Origin: Limnanthes douglasii subsp. nivea
Lineage: Eukaryota; Streptophyta; Magnoliopsida; Brassicales; Limnanthaceae
Direction of reading: 5' to 3'
DNA length: 64,000 nt
NCBI GenBank assembly: GCA_036936605.1
Contig: JAUPFV010000004.1
Location: 290,698,009-290,762,008 of the forward strand
Part shown: one piece after another, positions 12,601 through 22,603 of the stretch
How positions within the stretch are numbered: position 1 is the first letter of the stretch
How the letters are laid out: each line of letters opens with the position of its first letter
Notes under the pieces: model-generated
The model's database searches: none
What the model was told of the DNA's origin: nothing
What the model saw: only the letters and a program-made list of their open reading frames with translations
Made by a program: the position numbers and the translations under genes

Positions 12601-12925
12601 CTCTCTTTTATTCTCAGTCGGTTCTATTGTGACGTTCACATCCATTCAGACTGCCCGTTACACGCCAGATGACTTTCTTGAAGATTTACCTAATAGATTA
12701 ATGAGGGGTCTGACTTTTCTAACGTTGTGCATCGGAACCATGATGATCGCTTTTGTGTGCTCCATTATCCTTGTATTCCACATTAGACACTTATATTTTG
12801 TTATACCTGTAAGCTTTCTAGGTTGTTTGCCGACGCTGTTGTTTTTAAAAACTCAATTTCCAGTTCTATGGGACATGTATAGGTCCAAACATCATCCCAC
12901 CATTCATTTTCAGGAAGCCAAGTGA
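7566..12925 (+). CDS. Ankyrin-repeat PGG-domain membrane protein (nine-exon model, frameshifted)
   Basis: This belongs to the plant ankyrin/PGG family (the ACD6/ITN1-like group): N-terminal ankyrin repeats and a C-terminal four-helix membrane domain, with roles mainly in defence and stress signalling. My exon model is 7566-7650, 7988-8053, 8223-8453, 8619-8831, 10835-11320, 11417-11563, 11645-11734, 11807-12238 and 12323-12925, with GT..AG borders. Every intron before exon 8 falls in phase 1. Ankyrin-like repeats are in exon 5 (NETALHLAV, DNHTALSLSV, NEDLPVHAAAKLG). Exon 6 has the family block FWQRLIY. Exon 9 has KELIAEGEKWMKSTATSC, then TVPGAND (the family motif is PGG, so here PGA), and four hydrophobic segments. 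Exon 8 holds one extra T in a 9-T run at 11930-11938 that shifts the frame; with 8 Ts all exons join into about 783 codons. The last exons are very secure; exons 1-4 are inferred from splice signals only. Confidence 0.8.
8052..8835 (+). repeat. Tandem duplication of one exon with its 5' intron
   Basis: Segment 8052-8460 is repeated at about 8498-8835. Both copies hold the intron words GTAGATAT and AATAAATAAACAAAAACAT, the acceptor region ATATCATGTTCAG, and then a coding exon starting V(P/A)VGGQII and containing HTVSADETSH, EQHNDGNLGI and ARPSFKHDCLFPF. The copies differ by scattered substitutions and by their 3' ends (77 versus 71 codons). Both keep phase 1 at both ends, so both can be spliced in without breaking the frame. 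Confidence 0.8.
8902..10133. mobile_element. Non-autonomous hAT transposon, 1,232 bp, in a PGG intron
   Basis: The element is bounded by the inverted repeats TAGGGATGGCAA (8902-8913) and TTGCCATCCCTA (10122-10133) and flanked by a perfect 8-bp direct repeat GTTTTAGT (8894-8901 and 10134-10141). The TIR type and the 8-bp target duplication are diagnostic of hAT. The subterminal regions are full of GGGTTCGG/CCGAACC and GGTACCCG words, usual for transposase-binding subtermini. No transposase is encoded. The interior holds a 52-bp direct duplication (9116-9167 and 9178-9229) and a TA microsatellite. It lies in the intron between exons 4 and 5 of the PGG gene. Confidence 0.92.
9637..9690. repeat. 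(TA)n microsatellite, 27 units
   Basis: An uninterrupted alternating TA run of 54 bases inside the hAT element. Length is likely to vary between individuals. Confidence 0.95.
10465..10540 (+). mobile_element. tRNA-derived (SINE-like) fragment
   Basis: A pol III-type box A (TAGCCGAGTTGG, 10474-10485) is followed 33 bases later by a box B-like GAGTTCAAGCT (10519-10529). This fits a tRNA-derived SINE head better than a functional tRNA: no acceptor stem can be paired and box B has lost GGTTCGAA. It lies in the same PGG intron as the hAT element. The 3' end of the SINE was not identified. Confidence 0.45.
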
Positions 12926-13265
12926 ACGGTCCCGCCATTGCAACAGGTCGCAGTCAACCCTTTTTGTTTGGTTTTATGTATGACTATAAGCCTATGCACT
13001 TATTTGGGCTCTGTATATATTTTATATTTTGGTGCGTGGGTTGATTCTTTCCTCGTACCTTTTGTTTCGTTCAAGTTTTGTATATTTTACGATACCGATT
13101 CGTTTTCCTTACCAATATACATTTTGAATTCTTAATTATCGAAAACAAGTCTCTCTTATGTTATTTAAGAATTGTTCATCAAATTATATCCAAAAAAAAT
13201 AAGAAATTATCGAAGAAATTAACATAATTCCATACAAATAAATTCACCAATTTTATATTAGAGGA
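12926..13265. other. 3' flank of the PGG gene
   Basis: T-rich sequence after the stop codon, consistent with a 3' untranslated region and terminator sequence. No clear polyadenylation hexamer or other gene was seen. Confidence 0.4.
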
Positions 13266-13269
13266 AACA

Positions 13270-13935
13270 AAAACACGAAGTGATGGACCTCAACTAGTAG
13301 TATATCAAATCACCAAGATTTGTTTTCACCACCAACAATTCACCAATTAATTAACCAAATTAATCCATAAATCCAATCACGAAAATAAGCAGCAGTACAA
13401 TAAATTTAACACACAAGATGTATTTTATGTGGAAAAAACTCATTCAATGTGAAGAGTACAAAAACCACCAGACCTATGAGGAGTCCACCTAAACCACTTC
13501 TATTATTATAGGTAAGGGTACAAGTATATCTGAATCAATATCACAAAGATCTACGAACCCACCAACATTTACAGAGAACAATAAATTACAATAAGAGAAG
13601 CACAAAAGGGAAAAATATCACCAAAACTACTGCATTTTTCCAATAGTGATTTCTCCTGATCTGTAGCACAAAAACACAATCCAACATGTAAGATTCAAGC
13701 CTCAGATGTCGCCACCACGTTGTCCAAATTTCACCCAAAAGCGACACTGTGCCTCTCGATTAGACTTATGTACTGTGATTGCACTCAACATATCTGAAAA
13801 ACGAAAATACTCTATTTATCTGTATTTTCGAGAAAGCTCTCTCTTTTTGCTATTTTGTGTGTTTTTAGGTGTATCTTGAATCTCTTATCTATTTCCTTCA
13901 TATATATAACCCTAGGGAGATGAAAACTATAAGTT
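13270..13935 (-). mobile_element. Probable copia LTR remnant
   Basis: Read on the minus strand this looks like a Ty1/copia-type LTR. A TATATATA element (near 13905) is followed by an AGAGAGAG-rich leader, then GT-rich sequence, the words ACTCTTCACATTGAATGAG and TTTTTTCCACATAAAAT, and TTGTGTG, as in many plant copia LTRs. I found neither a partner LTR nor a clear target duplication, so it may be a solo LTR or a truncated end. It abuts or replaces the left end of RE-A. Confidence 0.4.
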
Positions 13936-13940
13936 ATAAA

Positions 13941-16536
13941 TAGTCCTCCTCGAACTTCTGCTAGTCCTCCGCAAATACCCGCAAGGACAGCCACAAGCCC
14001 TCGACATACTTCAAATAGCCCTCCTCGAGCACGTGAAGCAGATGCGTCGAGTCTTCCTTCCACTCCATCCATGACCATTCATGGAACTCGATTTTCCCCC
14101 TCGAGAACAATTATTACTGAGGAGGACATGCTCAACAGACATGAGGAAACTCGAGATGTCAAAGGGAAAAAGCCTCTCAAGAATCCCCTCGAACCAAAGG
14201 TGCCAGCCTTCCCCGCCTTGGGTGCTTCGAACCTTGCAACGCCTTCATCCACAACGATGTCCAAAGAGCAAGCTCGTCGGATTTCTCCAAAATTGAAAGG
14301 GGACGTCACATTGCCTTTGGAGCTAGATAGCATTGCTGGCAATAACATTCGGGGCATCGAAAATAAACATATGGTGGCCCTTGCCAACATCAAGTACAAA
14401 TATTTTTCGAAGGAAGAGGAAACAATGCTAAGGACTCGATGGGGCATCCCCTCCTATGTCAACATTAGATTTCCCTCCGAAGGAGAGACACCCTTATCTG
14501 TGAGGGACAATGAGCTGGTGGTGTACACAGAAATCATGAACTGGGGGTTAAGGTATCCCTTAGACCCCTTCTTCATCGAGTATTTGTCGAGGATAGACCT
14601 TTGCCCCTCGCAGGTTGGGCCCAACATGTGGTTTACATTAATGGCCTGTATCATGGCCTCGAGGATCTCGGGTCAAGAATTTTCATTGGAGCAACTCATT
14701 GGCCTTGCTGGTCTGGCCCGAAATCCTTACTTCCCCTTCTATTCGCTGACGTTCAATCGAGGGCAAAAAATATTGAAGGATTTATTGGAGGCTGATAAAA
14801 AATGGAGGCAGCAGTTTCTCTTCTTCTCTGGTTGCTGGGAGACCGGATCAGAAGCCACTCCTTCGAATCCTCACAAGATTTCTCTAAAGTGGACAATGAA
14901 GTGTAAGTACTCTTTTAACTTTTTACTCTGCGAATTTTATGTTCCCCGAATATTTGCCTTCGAATACTTATGCTTCCTCGAAAATTCATATGCCTTCGAA
15001 TAATTATGCTCCCTCGAACTTTTACTTGTAATTTGTTTTGACGTTAGTTACTTGTTGCAGCTATGACTGGGGTATCCAAGCCCTACACTGATTATGTCGA
15101 GGGGGCTACCTCTGTATTTACCAACCTTCGCCTGTGGGCAAAGGATCAGTGGGACAATCGATTTCGCCTTTGCTTCACTGACAACAATCTGGCTAGGAGT
15201 CGACTCTGGAGGCTCAATCCCCTCGATCGCATTAGTATGAGGGGGTTAATGACTCCGCCCTCAGAGTGAGAGGTGATGGACCGGTGCAGCCAAAGGATGT
15301 GGTAATATACTTGCCCAAGCGCTCCCGTTCGCAGAGCCACCTAGGGGAACCTCCAGAAGATGAAGTACTAGCAACCCAGCAATTGAATTCCGAATGGCCT
15401 GTTAGTGTTCCACAGCCTCCCTCGAACGATGTTGGGGCGTCGAACTCTCAACCCCCCCACCCCCACCAATTACTGCTGCTTCAGTAAACTTTGCCCCTCC
15501 TCCCCCTGCTCCTTCAAGGAAGGAAGCCAAAAAGAAAGACAAGAAGGGCAAGGGCATCCTTCTCGAGCCCATCGAAGAACAGTCCGAGGGGGGAGAAACT
15601 CCTGACAACCATGAAGAGGCTAGTCTTGAGAGAGAGGTCCATGGGGGTGCAAGTGATCCTGAGAACAGGGTTGGCCATTCTCCGAGGGAAAATTCTCAAC
15701 AGTCCCTACACTCGCCTCTCACTGAAGCTTCTCACCCAGCCCCCCTCGAAGATAGCCCAAGACTGGCTTCTGTCCCTATGCCTCAAAGTAACCCTCCTCA
15801 ACTCGTCGATCCAGAGACTCTTAGAGGTAGGTTTTCAGAATTTGACTCTGCTGCATTAGGATCTCCCTCGAGCTCCTTCGAGGTCCCTTTGGATGATGAG
15901 TTCTCATTGTTCCTTCGGAGATTGCTGCATACCTCAGTGAACAGAGGAAATAAGATGTGCCATCTGGAGAAACGCAAGAATTACTATAAGTTCAAATCAT
16001 TGCTGGCTGCCTCGCAACTCGAGGAGGCCAAAAAACAACATGCAGTGATCGAAGGCCAAGCTGATGCCTTATTCGAGCGTCTTTCTGCCTCCAAAAATTA
16101 TGTAATAATGTTGGAGAGGTTCTGCCAAGAGGAGAGGGACTTGTACAAGAAAAAGACTGATATTCAAGAGCCGATGATAGCTGAGTATAAGAAGGGACAC
16201 CGCTTGGCCTGTGATGGATTTATCCAGTGCACTGAAGCCCTTCGAACGGTGACAGCAGACCGTGATCGATTACAGAGGCGGATCGACAGTTTTCCTGTAG
16301 AGGTCGAGGAGGAGAAAGACAAAGCTGTGGATGCTTATGCAGCAATATGTACAAGTAAACTACAGACCCGGGATGCCACTACTCGAGCTGGTTTGCTGAC
16401 CCAAATTTATGATGAGCATCCTGAGTATGACCTTGGGTCTTTTTGGAAGCTTGTTCCCTCAGAACTTTGCCCCCCCCCCCCCCATGTAATTGTCAATGAA
16501 AGTGAAGACTCAGAGGCTGAGGGGAGTGACTCCTAG
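13941..16536 (+). pseudogene. RE-A antisense gene (gypsy-type transposon protein with coiled coil)
   Basis: The plus-strand reading frame is open from about 13941 (SPPR-rich) through ATG 14071. Exon 1 ends at 14902 with the donor GTAAGT; an intron of 158 bases (14903-15060) ends TTGTTGCAG. The conserved block reads RWGIPSYVNIRFPSEGETPL, VYTEIMNWGLRYPLDPFFIEYL, LCPSQVGPNMWFTLM and LLEADKKWRQQFLFFSG. It resembles the plant 'putative gypsy type transposon' family (PF04195-like). Exon 2 continues with basic KR-rich sequence, then a long coiled coil (15778-16400) and an acidic tail (ESEDSEAEGSDS). Frameshifts lie near 15266 and in a C-rich run near 15455; a 14-C run at 16470-16483 encodes prolines. 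Its function is unknown. Confidence 0.7.
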
Positions 16537-16539
16537 AAA

Positions 16540-16900
16540 AACTCAGACTGAGTAAATGTGTTGAAGGAGTGAATTTTTTGTGTATGGCCCAATACGACCT
16601 CTTTTTGTAATGACTTAAACATATTGTACTATGCTAAGTTTGTAAGATAGGTCAATTTTTGTGAGATTAATCAACACTTATCACTCCTACATTTTGTATG
16701 TTTGCAACACGTCCTTCGAACTTTCAATTATATTATCCTTCGAACAAGTATTACTTCGATTCATAAATTTACATGTGTTATGTTTTCAACAAGGCCTTCG
16801 AACGTCCAAGTATATTGTCCTTCGAACAATCATTGTGATCTACTTAAAAAAAATTTAAGGAGATGATGCCTCAAGTGATCAAATAATGATAAAGTGAGAT
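16540..16900. other. RE-A convergent 3' region
   Basis: Noncoding spacer between the antisense gene and the minisatellite. It contains repeated CCTTCGAAC words near 16709, 16738 and 16795, but no gene. Confidence 0.5.
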
Positions 16901-16904
16901 TGGA

Positions 16905-17235
16905 TTCGAAGCACACCATAATGTGACCCAAAGAATAGTTCGAAGGTCCCAAAACTTTGAGGCACACCTTAGGGCGGCTCGAAGCATAGTTTGAATGTCC
17001 CAAAACTTTGAGGCACACCTTAATGTGACCCAAATATTGATAAAGTAAAAACTTGAGACACATGTTAGTGTGACCCAAGAAATAATTCGATGGTCCCAGA
17101 AGCTTGAGGCACACCTTAGTGTGACCCAAGGAATAATTCGAAGGGACAACAATTCGAGGCACATGTTACTGTGACCCAAAAAATAATTCGAAGGGACAGC
17201 AATTCGAGGCACATGTTACTGTGACCCAAAAAATA
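16905..17235. repeat. RE-A minisatellite between the convergent genes
   Basis: About six imperfect tandem units of 50-70 bp, each containing TTGAGGCACACCTTAGTGTG or a close variant, then ACCCAA and ATAATTCGAAGG. The last two units (17150-17235) are nearly identical. It lies in the 3' untranslated region of the pol transcript. Variable tandem repeats are known at this place in Tat-type elements. Confidence 0.85.
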
Positions 17236-17301
17236 ATTAAGGCAAAGAACGCTTTGTATTGAAGGGGTTCATCGAAACACCTCATTAAAACCTTCCTATG
17301 C

Positions 17302-18732
17302 CTAACAGGGTAGGAAAGAGTGTGCCCTCACCATAGGTTGTTCTGGGGGATACATAGAAAGGAAAAAGAAATACAATGTCAACCGGCTTTTCCAATCAAG
17401 ATACAATTTTAAATGTTCGATATTCCAAGGTAAACGGAGGTATCGCCCTTCTTTATCTTTTAACCGATATGTGCCCGGCTTTATCCTTTCAGTGACCTCG
17501 TAGGGGCCTTCCCAGTTAGGTCCCAACTTCCCCAAGCGCTTATCTTTAGTGTGCAAGAAAACTTTGCGCAAAACCTTGTCTCTCACCTGAAAATCTCTGT
17601 GTTTCACTTTGGACGCATATCGACTCCGCATAAGAGTTTGATAATGAAGGGAGGTCAACTGTGCTTGCTGTCTCTTTTCCTCAACCAAGTCTAAAGCCAA
17701 TGCTCTACTCTGGTCATTTGTGTCCGAGTCATACGTTGCTATACGATGTGAGGGGAAAATTATCTCCGAAGGGACCACGACATCCATTCCATAGACTAAG
17801 GCAAATGGGGACACAGATGTGGCCGTTCGGGGAGTCGTTCGGTATGCCCACAACACCTCCTGTAAATAGTCAGGACACTTCCCTGCTTTGCCTTCCAAGT
17901 TCTTCTTCAAACCGTCGAGGATTGTGCGATTAGTTACTTCCACCTGCCCATTTGCCTGAGGGTGAAATGGTGCTGAAAAGCATTGTCGTATCCCCCTAGA
18001 TACACAGAAGCTCTGGAACTCCTTGTTATCAAATTGAGGCCTGTTGTCTGTGGTGATCTGCAATGGTACACCAAAACGACAACAGATGTTAGCTAGGACA
18101 AACTTGATCACGTCTTTGTCCTTCGTTCCTGCGAGCGGTTCAGCCTCCACCCACTTAGAAAAATAATCGACTGCCACAATTATCGTCTGTCTGCCCCCAG
18201 ATGCCATGGGTAGTGGCCCAACCAGATCAATGCCCCACCTGTCAAACGGGACTGCCTCGGAAATGCTTTCCATTAATACCCTGGGTTTGTGAATTACATT
18301 AGCATAGCGCTGGCACGTGTCGCAGCGCTTGACTAAATCTTTAGCGTCGGCCGTGATAGTGGGCCAATAATAGCCAGCCAAGAGTACCCTTCGGATTAAA
18401 GATTTATATCCACAGTGGGCAGATCCTTCTCCGTCGTGTAACTCGGAGAGGATAATTTGTGATTCGGGCCCACTCAAACACCTCAATAATGGCCGACTCG
18501 GAGATCTCTTATACAACAATCCTCCCAGCAGAATGTAACCGTGAGACTTGAATCTAACTTTTCTGGCTGCATTTTTGTCGACGGGCAAAGTGTCATGGGC
18601 CAAAAAATCAATGATAACTGTCCGCTAATCATGCGTAAACACGTGGCTTTCCTCCGAGATGTACGTCGCGTGCTCTTTGCCCATCGAGATCGAAGGGCAG
18701 TCCTGAACCAAAACCCACAGATAACCTTCTGT
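17302..18732 (-). pseudogene. RE-A integrase
   Basis: The enzyme would insert retrotransposon DNA into the genome. The zinc-binding H-H-C-C region is seen at HCGYKSLIRRV...CDTCQRY. The catalytic core follows: first aspartate in DRWGIDLVGP, second in TTDNRPQFDN (the usual glycine after DN is R), and the glutamate in NGQVEVTNRTI. A C-terminal segment NWEGPYEV.....GTYRL completes the domain. The long open part is 17302-18603. Further upstream, to 18732, the same frame continues to the RNase H segment but contains two stops (TGA and TAG), so the polyprotein would be cut here unless read through. Confidence 0.85.
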
Positions 18733-19695
18733 TCATGAAGCAGAAGCAAGAGAATCTGTGACAGCATTTAATTCTCTTCGAACATGTTCGAACTTGACTC
18801 CTTCAAATTCAGATGCCGATTCCTTCATCAGCTTCAAATACTGTATCAGCGTATCCTTTTGGGCCTCGGACTCCCCCGAGGCTTGATTTATCACCAACTG
18901 AGAGTCACTGATCAACCTTATCCGCCGAGCCCCGCATATTTGAGCCAAACGTAAGCCTGCTAGAGCAGCCTCATACTCAGCTTCATTATTAGTAGCCTTA
19001 AAACCAAAACGAATGGCTTGGAACATAGCTACCCCTTTCGGGGAAATCAACTGGACACCTGCCCCACTTTCTGAAATGTTTGATCCACCATCCATCTGTA
19101 TCACCCATTCCTCCTCGTCAACCACGTCGTGTACCTCCTGCTCTTCCCTGTCTGAATGGAACTCAACCAAGAAGTCGGCTAAAACTTGTGCCTTTATAGC
19201 CGTTCGAGGCTCAAATGTGATGTCGAAGTCTCCCAGCTCTACGGACCATTTAGTCATCCTGCCAGAGATGTTTGGCCTTTGTAATAAACCCTTCAGAGGA
19301 AAAGTCGTCCGAACAATGATTGGGTGAGCCTGGAAGTAAGGTCTCATCTTTCGAGCTGCCGTTACCAATGCCAAAGCCACCTTCTCCAACGTGAGATATC
19401 GCTTCTCCGCATCCAGTAAACTCTTACTGACATAATAAATCGGATTCAGAAGAGAATCATCTTCGCGGAGGAGAACGACACTGACCGCATAGTCTGAGAC
19501 AGCTACATAGACAACTAATGTTTCCCCTGCCAAAGGTTTGGATAAGACTTCCGGAGATGTTAAATAGTCTTGGATCTGACAAAATGCTGTCGAACATTCT
19601 TCGGTCCAACAAAATTTCTTCGCATTCCGCAATACTTTAAAAAATGGAGCACATTTATCCGAAGACCGAGAAATAAATCTATTCAAAGCGGCCAA
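18733..19695 (-). CDS. RE-A RNase H plus plant-type second RNase H
   Basis: The first part (ALNRFISRSSDKCAPFF...) is the connection to the reverse transcriptase, followed by the gypsy RNase H (ETLVVYVAVSDYAVSVVLLRED, YLTLEKVALALVTAARKMRPYF). After a linker comes a second RNase H: VIQMDGGSNISESGAGV, NNEAEYEAALAGLRLA, LISDSQLVINQ and HVRRELNAVTDSLA. The D-E-D pattern of the second copy is intact (MDGG, EAEYEA, SDSQ). A second RNase H is characteristic of Tat elements. The frame ends at a TGA, and the integrase continues in the same frame. Confidence 0.88.
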   Translation of the reverse strand: MAALNRFISRSSDKCAPFFKVLRNAKKFCWTEECSTAFCQIQDYLTSPEVLSKPLAGETLVVYVAVSDYAVSVVLLREDDSLLNPIYYVSKSLLDAEKRYLTLEKVALALVTAARKMRPYFQAHPIIVRTTFPLKGLLQRPNISGRMTKWSVELGDFDITFEPRTAIKAQVLADFLVEFHSDREEQEVHDVVDEEEWVIQMDGGSNISESGAGVQLISPKGVAMFQAIRFGFKATNNEAEYEAALAGLRLAQICGARRIRLISDSQLVINQASGESEAQKDTLIQYLKLMKESASEFEGVKFEHVRRELNAVTDSLASAS

Positions 19696-19720
19696 TCTGC
19701 CTGTCAGAATTTGTACCTCT

Positions 19721-20650
19721 TCAATAGTTCGGGGGGGGGGGGGTCATTGTGATCAGAGCCTTGAGCTTCTCGGGGTCAGCCTCAATGCCTTTTTCGCTGA
19801 TCATGTCACCAAGAAATTTACCTGACCTCACCCCGAAAATGCACTTCTCCGGATTGAGTTTGAGATTGACTCTGCTAAGATTTCGAAATGTCTCCGCCAG
19901 GTCAGCGAAGTGGTCTTCGTCTTGCTCACTTTTGACTAACATATCGTCGATATAGGCTTCCATGTTCCGCCGAATCTGCCCCTCGAAGGTTTTGTTAACC
20001 AGGCGCTGATAGGTTGCCCCCGCGTTTTTTAATCCAAACGGCATAACTTTATAGCAGTATAGACCTCGCCCAGTGATAAAGGAAGTGCTCTCCTCATCGT
20101 TACCAGCCAACCGGATTTGGTTGTACCCTGAATAGGCATCCATAAATGACAACAGTCGATTTCTGGAGGTCGAATCTACCAATTGATCGATGCGAGGCAC
20201 AGGAAACGAATCCTTAGGACAAGCTCTGTTTAAATCCGTGAAGTCAATACACATTTTCCACTTGTCATTTTTCTTGCGCACCAACACTTGGTTCGACGCC
20301 CACACGGGGTAATGTGACTCGCGTATATGACCTATGCTCAGTAGCCTTTCGACCTCTAACAGAATTGCAGAGGCTTTTTCTGGGGAGACGGGTCTTCTTT
20401 TCTGGACTATGGGTCGAACATCTAGTCGTATTGCGAGCTTATGACAAATGATTTCTGGCGGCACTCCTGTGACGTCCTGTGAACACCAAGCAAAAATATC
20501 GAGTTTATCGGATAAAAATGCAACCAATTTCGCCTTAAATTCTGGAGAGAGGTGGACCCCAATCTTCAGAACTTTGCCACTCGCAAATTCGTGTGTCGCA
20601 GAATCTTCTTCTGGGACCTGAAATCCGGGGGGCCTCCCTCGGATCATCAC
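19721..20650 (-). CDS. RE-A reverse transcriptase
   Basis: Copies the element RNA into DNA. The seven reverse transcriptase blocks are readable: WKMCIDFTDLNRACPKDSFP (first catalytic aspartate region), LLSFMDAYSGYNQI, MPFGLKNAGATYQR, then the catalytic YIDDMLVKS and LNPEKCIFGV, ending GKFLG. The N-terminal part (DIFAWCSQDVTGVPPEIICHKL) is the usual gypsy leader. The frame breaks at 19731-19743, a run of 13 Gs that should encode the PPP of TPPPRTIEEV; this shifts the frame before RNase H. Catalytic residues are intact, so the module was functional recently. Confidence 0.92.
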   Translation of the reverse strand: MMIRGRPPGFQVPEEDSATHEFASGKVLKIGVHLSPEFKAKLVAFLSDKLDIFAWCSQDVTGVPPEIICHKLAIRLDVRPIVQKRRPVSPEKASAILLEVERLLSIGHIRESHYPVWASNQVLVRKKNDKWKMCIDFTDLNRACPKDSFPVPRIDQLVDSTSRNRLLSFMDAYSGYNQIRLAGNDEESTSFITGRGLYCYKVMPFGLKNAGATYQRLVNKTFEGQIRRNMEAYIDDMLVKSEQDEDHFADLAETFRNLSRVNLKLNPEKCIFGVRSGKFLGDMISEKGIEADPEKLKALITMTPPPPNY

Positions 20651-20799
20651 AAGGGATGAGTTCGGGGGGAGGGGCCCTTTAATTGCTATGCTGGGTCAGA
20701 AGCCTCTCCCTGAATCCCCTTGGAGGATATGGCTATTTGGTAACATTCACGTGGCATCTTCTGGCTGCTTCGGACTGTTCCCATATTGTTTCCGACCAC

Positions 20800-21510
20800 C
20801 TACTTTAAGCACTGATGCACTGTGGAGATTATGCCATGCATCTGAGACAACCAAGAACGACCCAAGATGGCATTATACGAGGTTGGTGCATCGACCACAA
20901 TGAAAAGTACCTCCACCTCTTTCTTGAATGGTCCACGGCCTAATTCGACCACACACTGAAACTCTCCGACCACCACTGCTGTAGCTCCAGTAAAGCCTAC
21001 TATAGTCCTATCGGACCTTCGAATGACTGGTGGGTCAGAGATGCGTTGGTAAGTGCTCATGAACAATATATTTGCGGAACTCCCTGTGTCGATGAGTATT
21101 TTCTGAATTTGATCCCCAGCAATGCCTGCCGCAATCACTACCGCGTCTTCATGAGGGCCTGCTATGTTCCGCATATCATCATCATCAAAACAAATAATTG
21201 GGGAAGGAAACTGGTACATTTGCGCAGAGACTCCCGCTTCAATCTGGGTGGTCAAATTGACCATGTGCCTTTTGCGGGAGCTGTTAGAATTTCCCGCAAT
21301 TGTGTCTCCCCCGAAAATTACCAAGGAGTCGAAGAACGCACAAAGGCTGTCCACTTTCCCCCTCGGAATTTCTTCCTCTACCAAGTTCACATTGTTCCTC
21401 CCCACCTTGGGGTCCAGATACTCCTGCTCTACGTCAAAATCGTCGATCCCTTCGGAAATTACAATGGCTGTGTCAGTGTTCTTCGAGACAACTTTTGCCA
21501 CGACATTTTT
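20800..21510 (-). CDS. RE-A aspartic protease
   Basis: Retropepsin that would process the polyprotein. The active-site block KILIDTGSSANILF is intact, and the second block SYNAILGRSWLSQMHGIISTVHQCLK is present. The frame is continuous with gag across one in-frame TAG at 21511-21513. At the 3' end a TAG replaces the tyrosine seen at this position in RE-C (HQCFKYVVGD), so it is a mutation rather than the natural end. A frameshift then separates it from reverse transcriptase near the G-rich run at 20667. Confidence 0.88.
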   Translation of the reverse strand, partial: KNVVAKVVSKNTDTAIVISEGIDDFDVEQEYLDPKVGRNNVNLVEEEIPRGKVDSLCAFFDSLVIFGGDTIAGNSNSSRKRHMVNLTTQIEAGVSAQMYQFPSPIICFDDDDMRNIAGPHEDAVVIAAGIAGDQIQKILIDTGSSANILFMSTYQRISDPPVIRRSDRTIVGFTGATAVVVGEFQCVVELGRGPFKKEVEVLFIVVDAPTSYNAILGRSWLSQMHGIISTVHQCLK

Positions 21511-22603
21511 CTAGGAGTGTTTTTTGACGAACTCCAACAGCATTCCATTCTCGACCAGGGCTTGCACCTCTTTCTTCAGAGCTATGCAATCCTTGGTATC
21601 GTGCCCGATATCCTCATGATACTTGCAATATTTGTTGACGCTTCTGCTCTCCTTCGGAGTCTGTATGGGAAAAGGCTTCCTAAATGGGACCGTGGATTTG
21701 GCTTTGTCAAATATCGCAGCAACACTCTCTGTCAGCTCAGCGAAGTAATCTGGTCGAACCCATTTGTTTGACATGGGTCTCGCTCCTTGATTGTAGTTTT
21801 GTTGATTGCCATAATGCTGAGGGTTTGATTTTTTCCTCGGAGGGTATTGACCCGCACTTTTAGTCTGAACGTTCAATCGAGGGCCCTGGGTGCTCGACTC
21901 AGTCCTATGAAATTGGTGCTGATCCAACTGATCTCCTTTCTCTGAGGCCTGGGTCTCCTCTACCAGGATCCTCTTCTCAACCTGATCCAGCAATGCTCCG
22001 AAGGTCATCGTTTGACTCTCCGCCACGGTATCCTTCAATAACCCGGGGAGCAGACCCATCCTGAAAGCTGCAAGCGCCACCGAATCCTTACAATATTCCA
22101 TATCCGTTTTCGTCTTGACAAAACGATTAGTATAACTTTTGAGGCTCTCCCCCACCTTCTGCCGACAATAAATGATCGTGTCTCCGTTGGCTCGGAACTT
22201 CTTGCTCCCCACGAAGTGCTGCCTGAAGATGTTCCAGGACATATCAAAATTCTTTATCGAACCCTGAGGTAGCCTGTTGTACCACTTAGATGCCACGTCC
22301 CTTGAAAGTCTGGGAGAATGCTCTGCACAGCAGCTTGTCATCATCATCGAAGTTGATCATAAAATTCTTAAATTGCTCGATGTGATTATCAGGATCCTGC
22401 GTCCCATCGAAATTTTCTAACTTTGAAATATCGAAGTGCTTTGGGAGGTTTCTCACCAAGATCTCCGAGGACAGAGGAGAGGCTCTCCAGTTGTGACATG
22501 TACGATAAATGTTGGATCTCAAATTATCGTTATTTGAAAAGTACAAACCCTCCTCGGAGGGTAAAGTGTATTTTTGCTGCCATTCTGAATTTCGAGGGCC
22601 CAT
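21511..22603 (-). pseudogene. RE-A gag (capsid and zinc knuckle)
   Basis: Gag builds the particle and packages RNA. The retrotransposon gag region is in two overlapping frames: FDGTQDPDNHIEQFKNFM (22286-22603) and SRDVASKWYNRLPQGSI...FRQHFVGSKKFRA...VGESLKSYTNRFV (21511-22347), so there is one frameshift near 22300. A zinc-knuckle-like motif CKYHEDIGHDTKDC follows near 21600. The frame then reaches an in-frame TAG directly before the protease. Confidence 0.85.

Noticed and set aside
15402..15859. Alternative overlapping frames on both strands in RE-A
   Set aside because: The frame continuous with the coiled coil (through 15481 and 15778) fits the antisense gene; the others have no matching residues in RE-C.
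16871..17212. Repetitive protein with CLKLLGPSNY-like repeats on the minus strand
   Set aside because: Translation of the RE-A minisatellite; two overlapping frames show similar repeats, as expected for noncoding tandem DNA.
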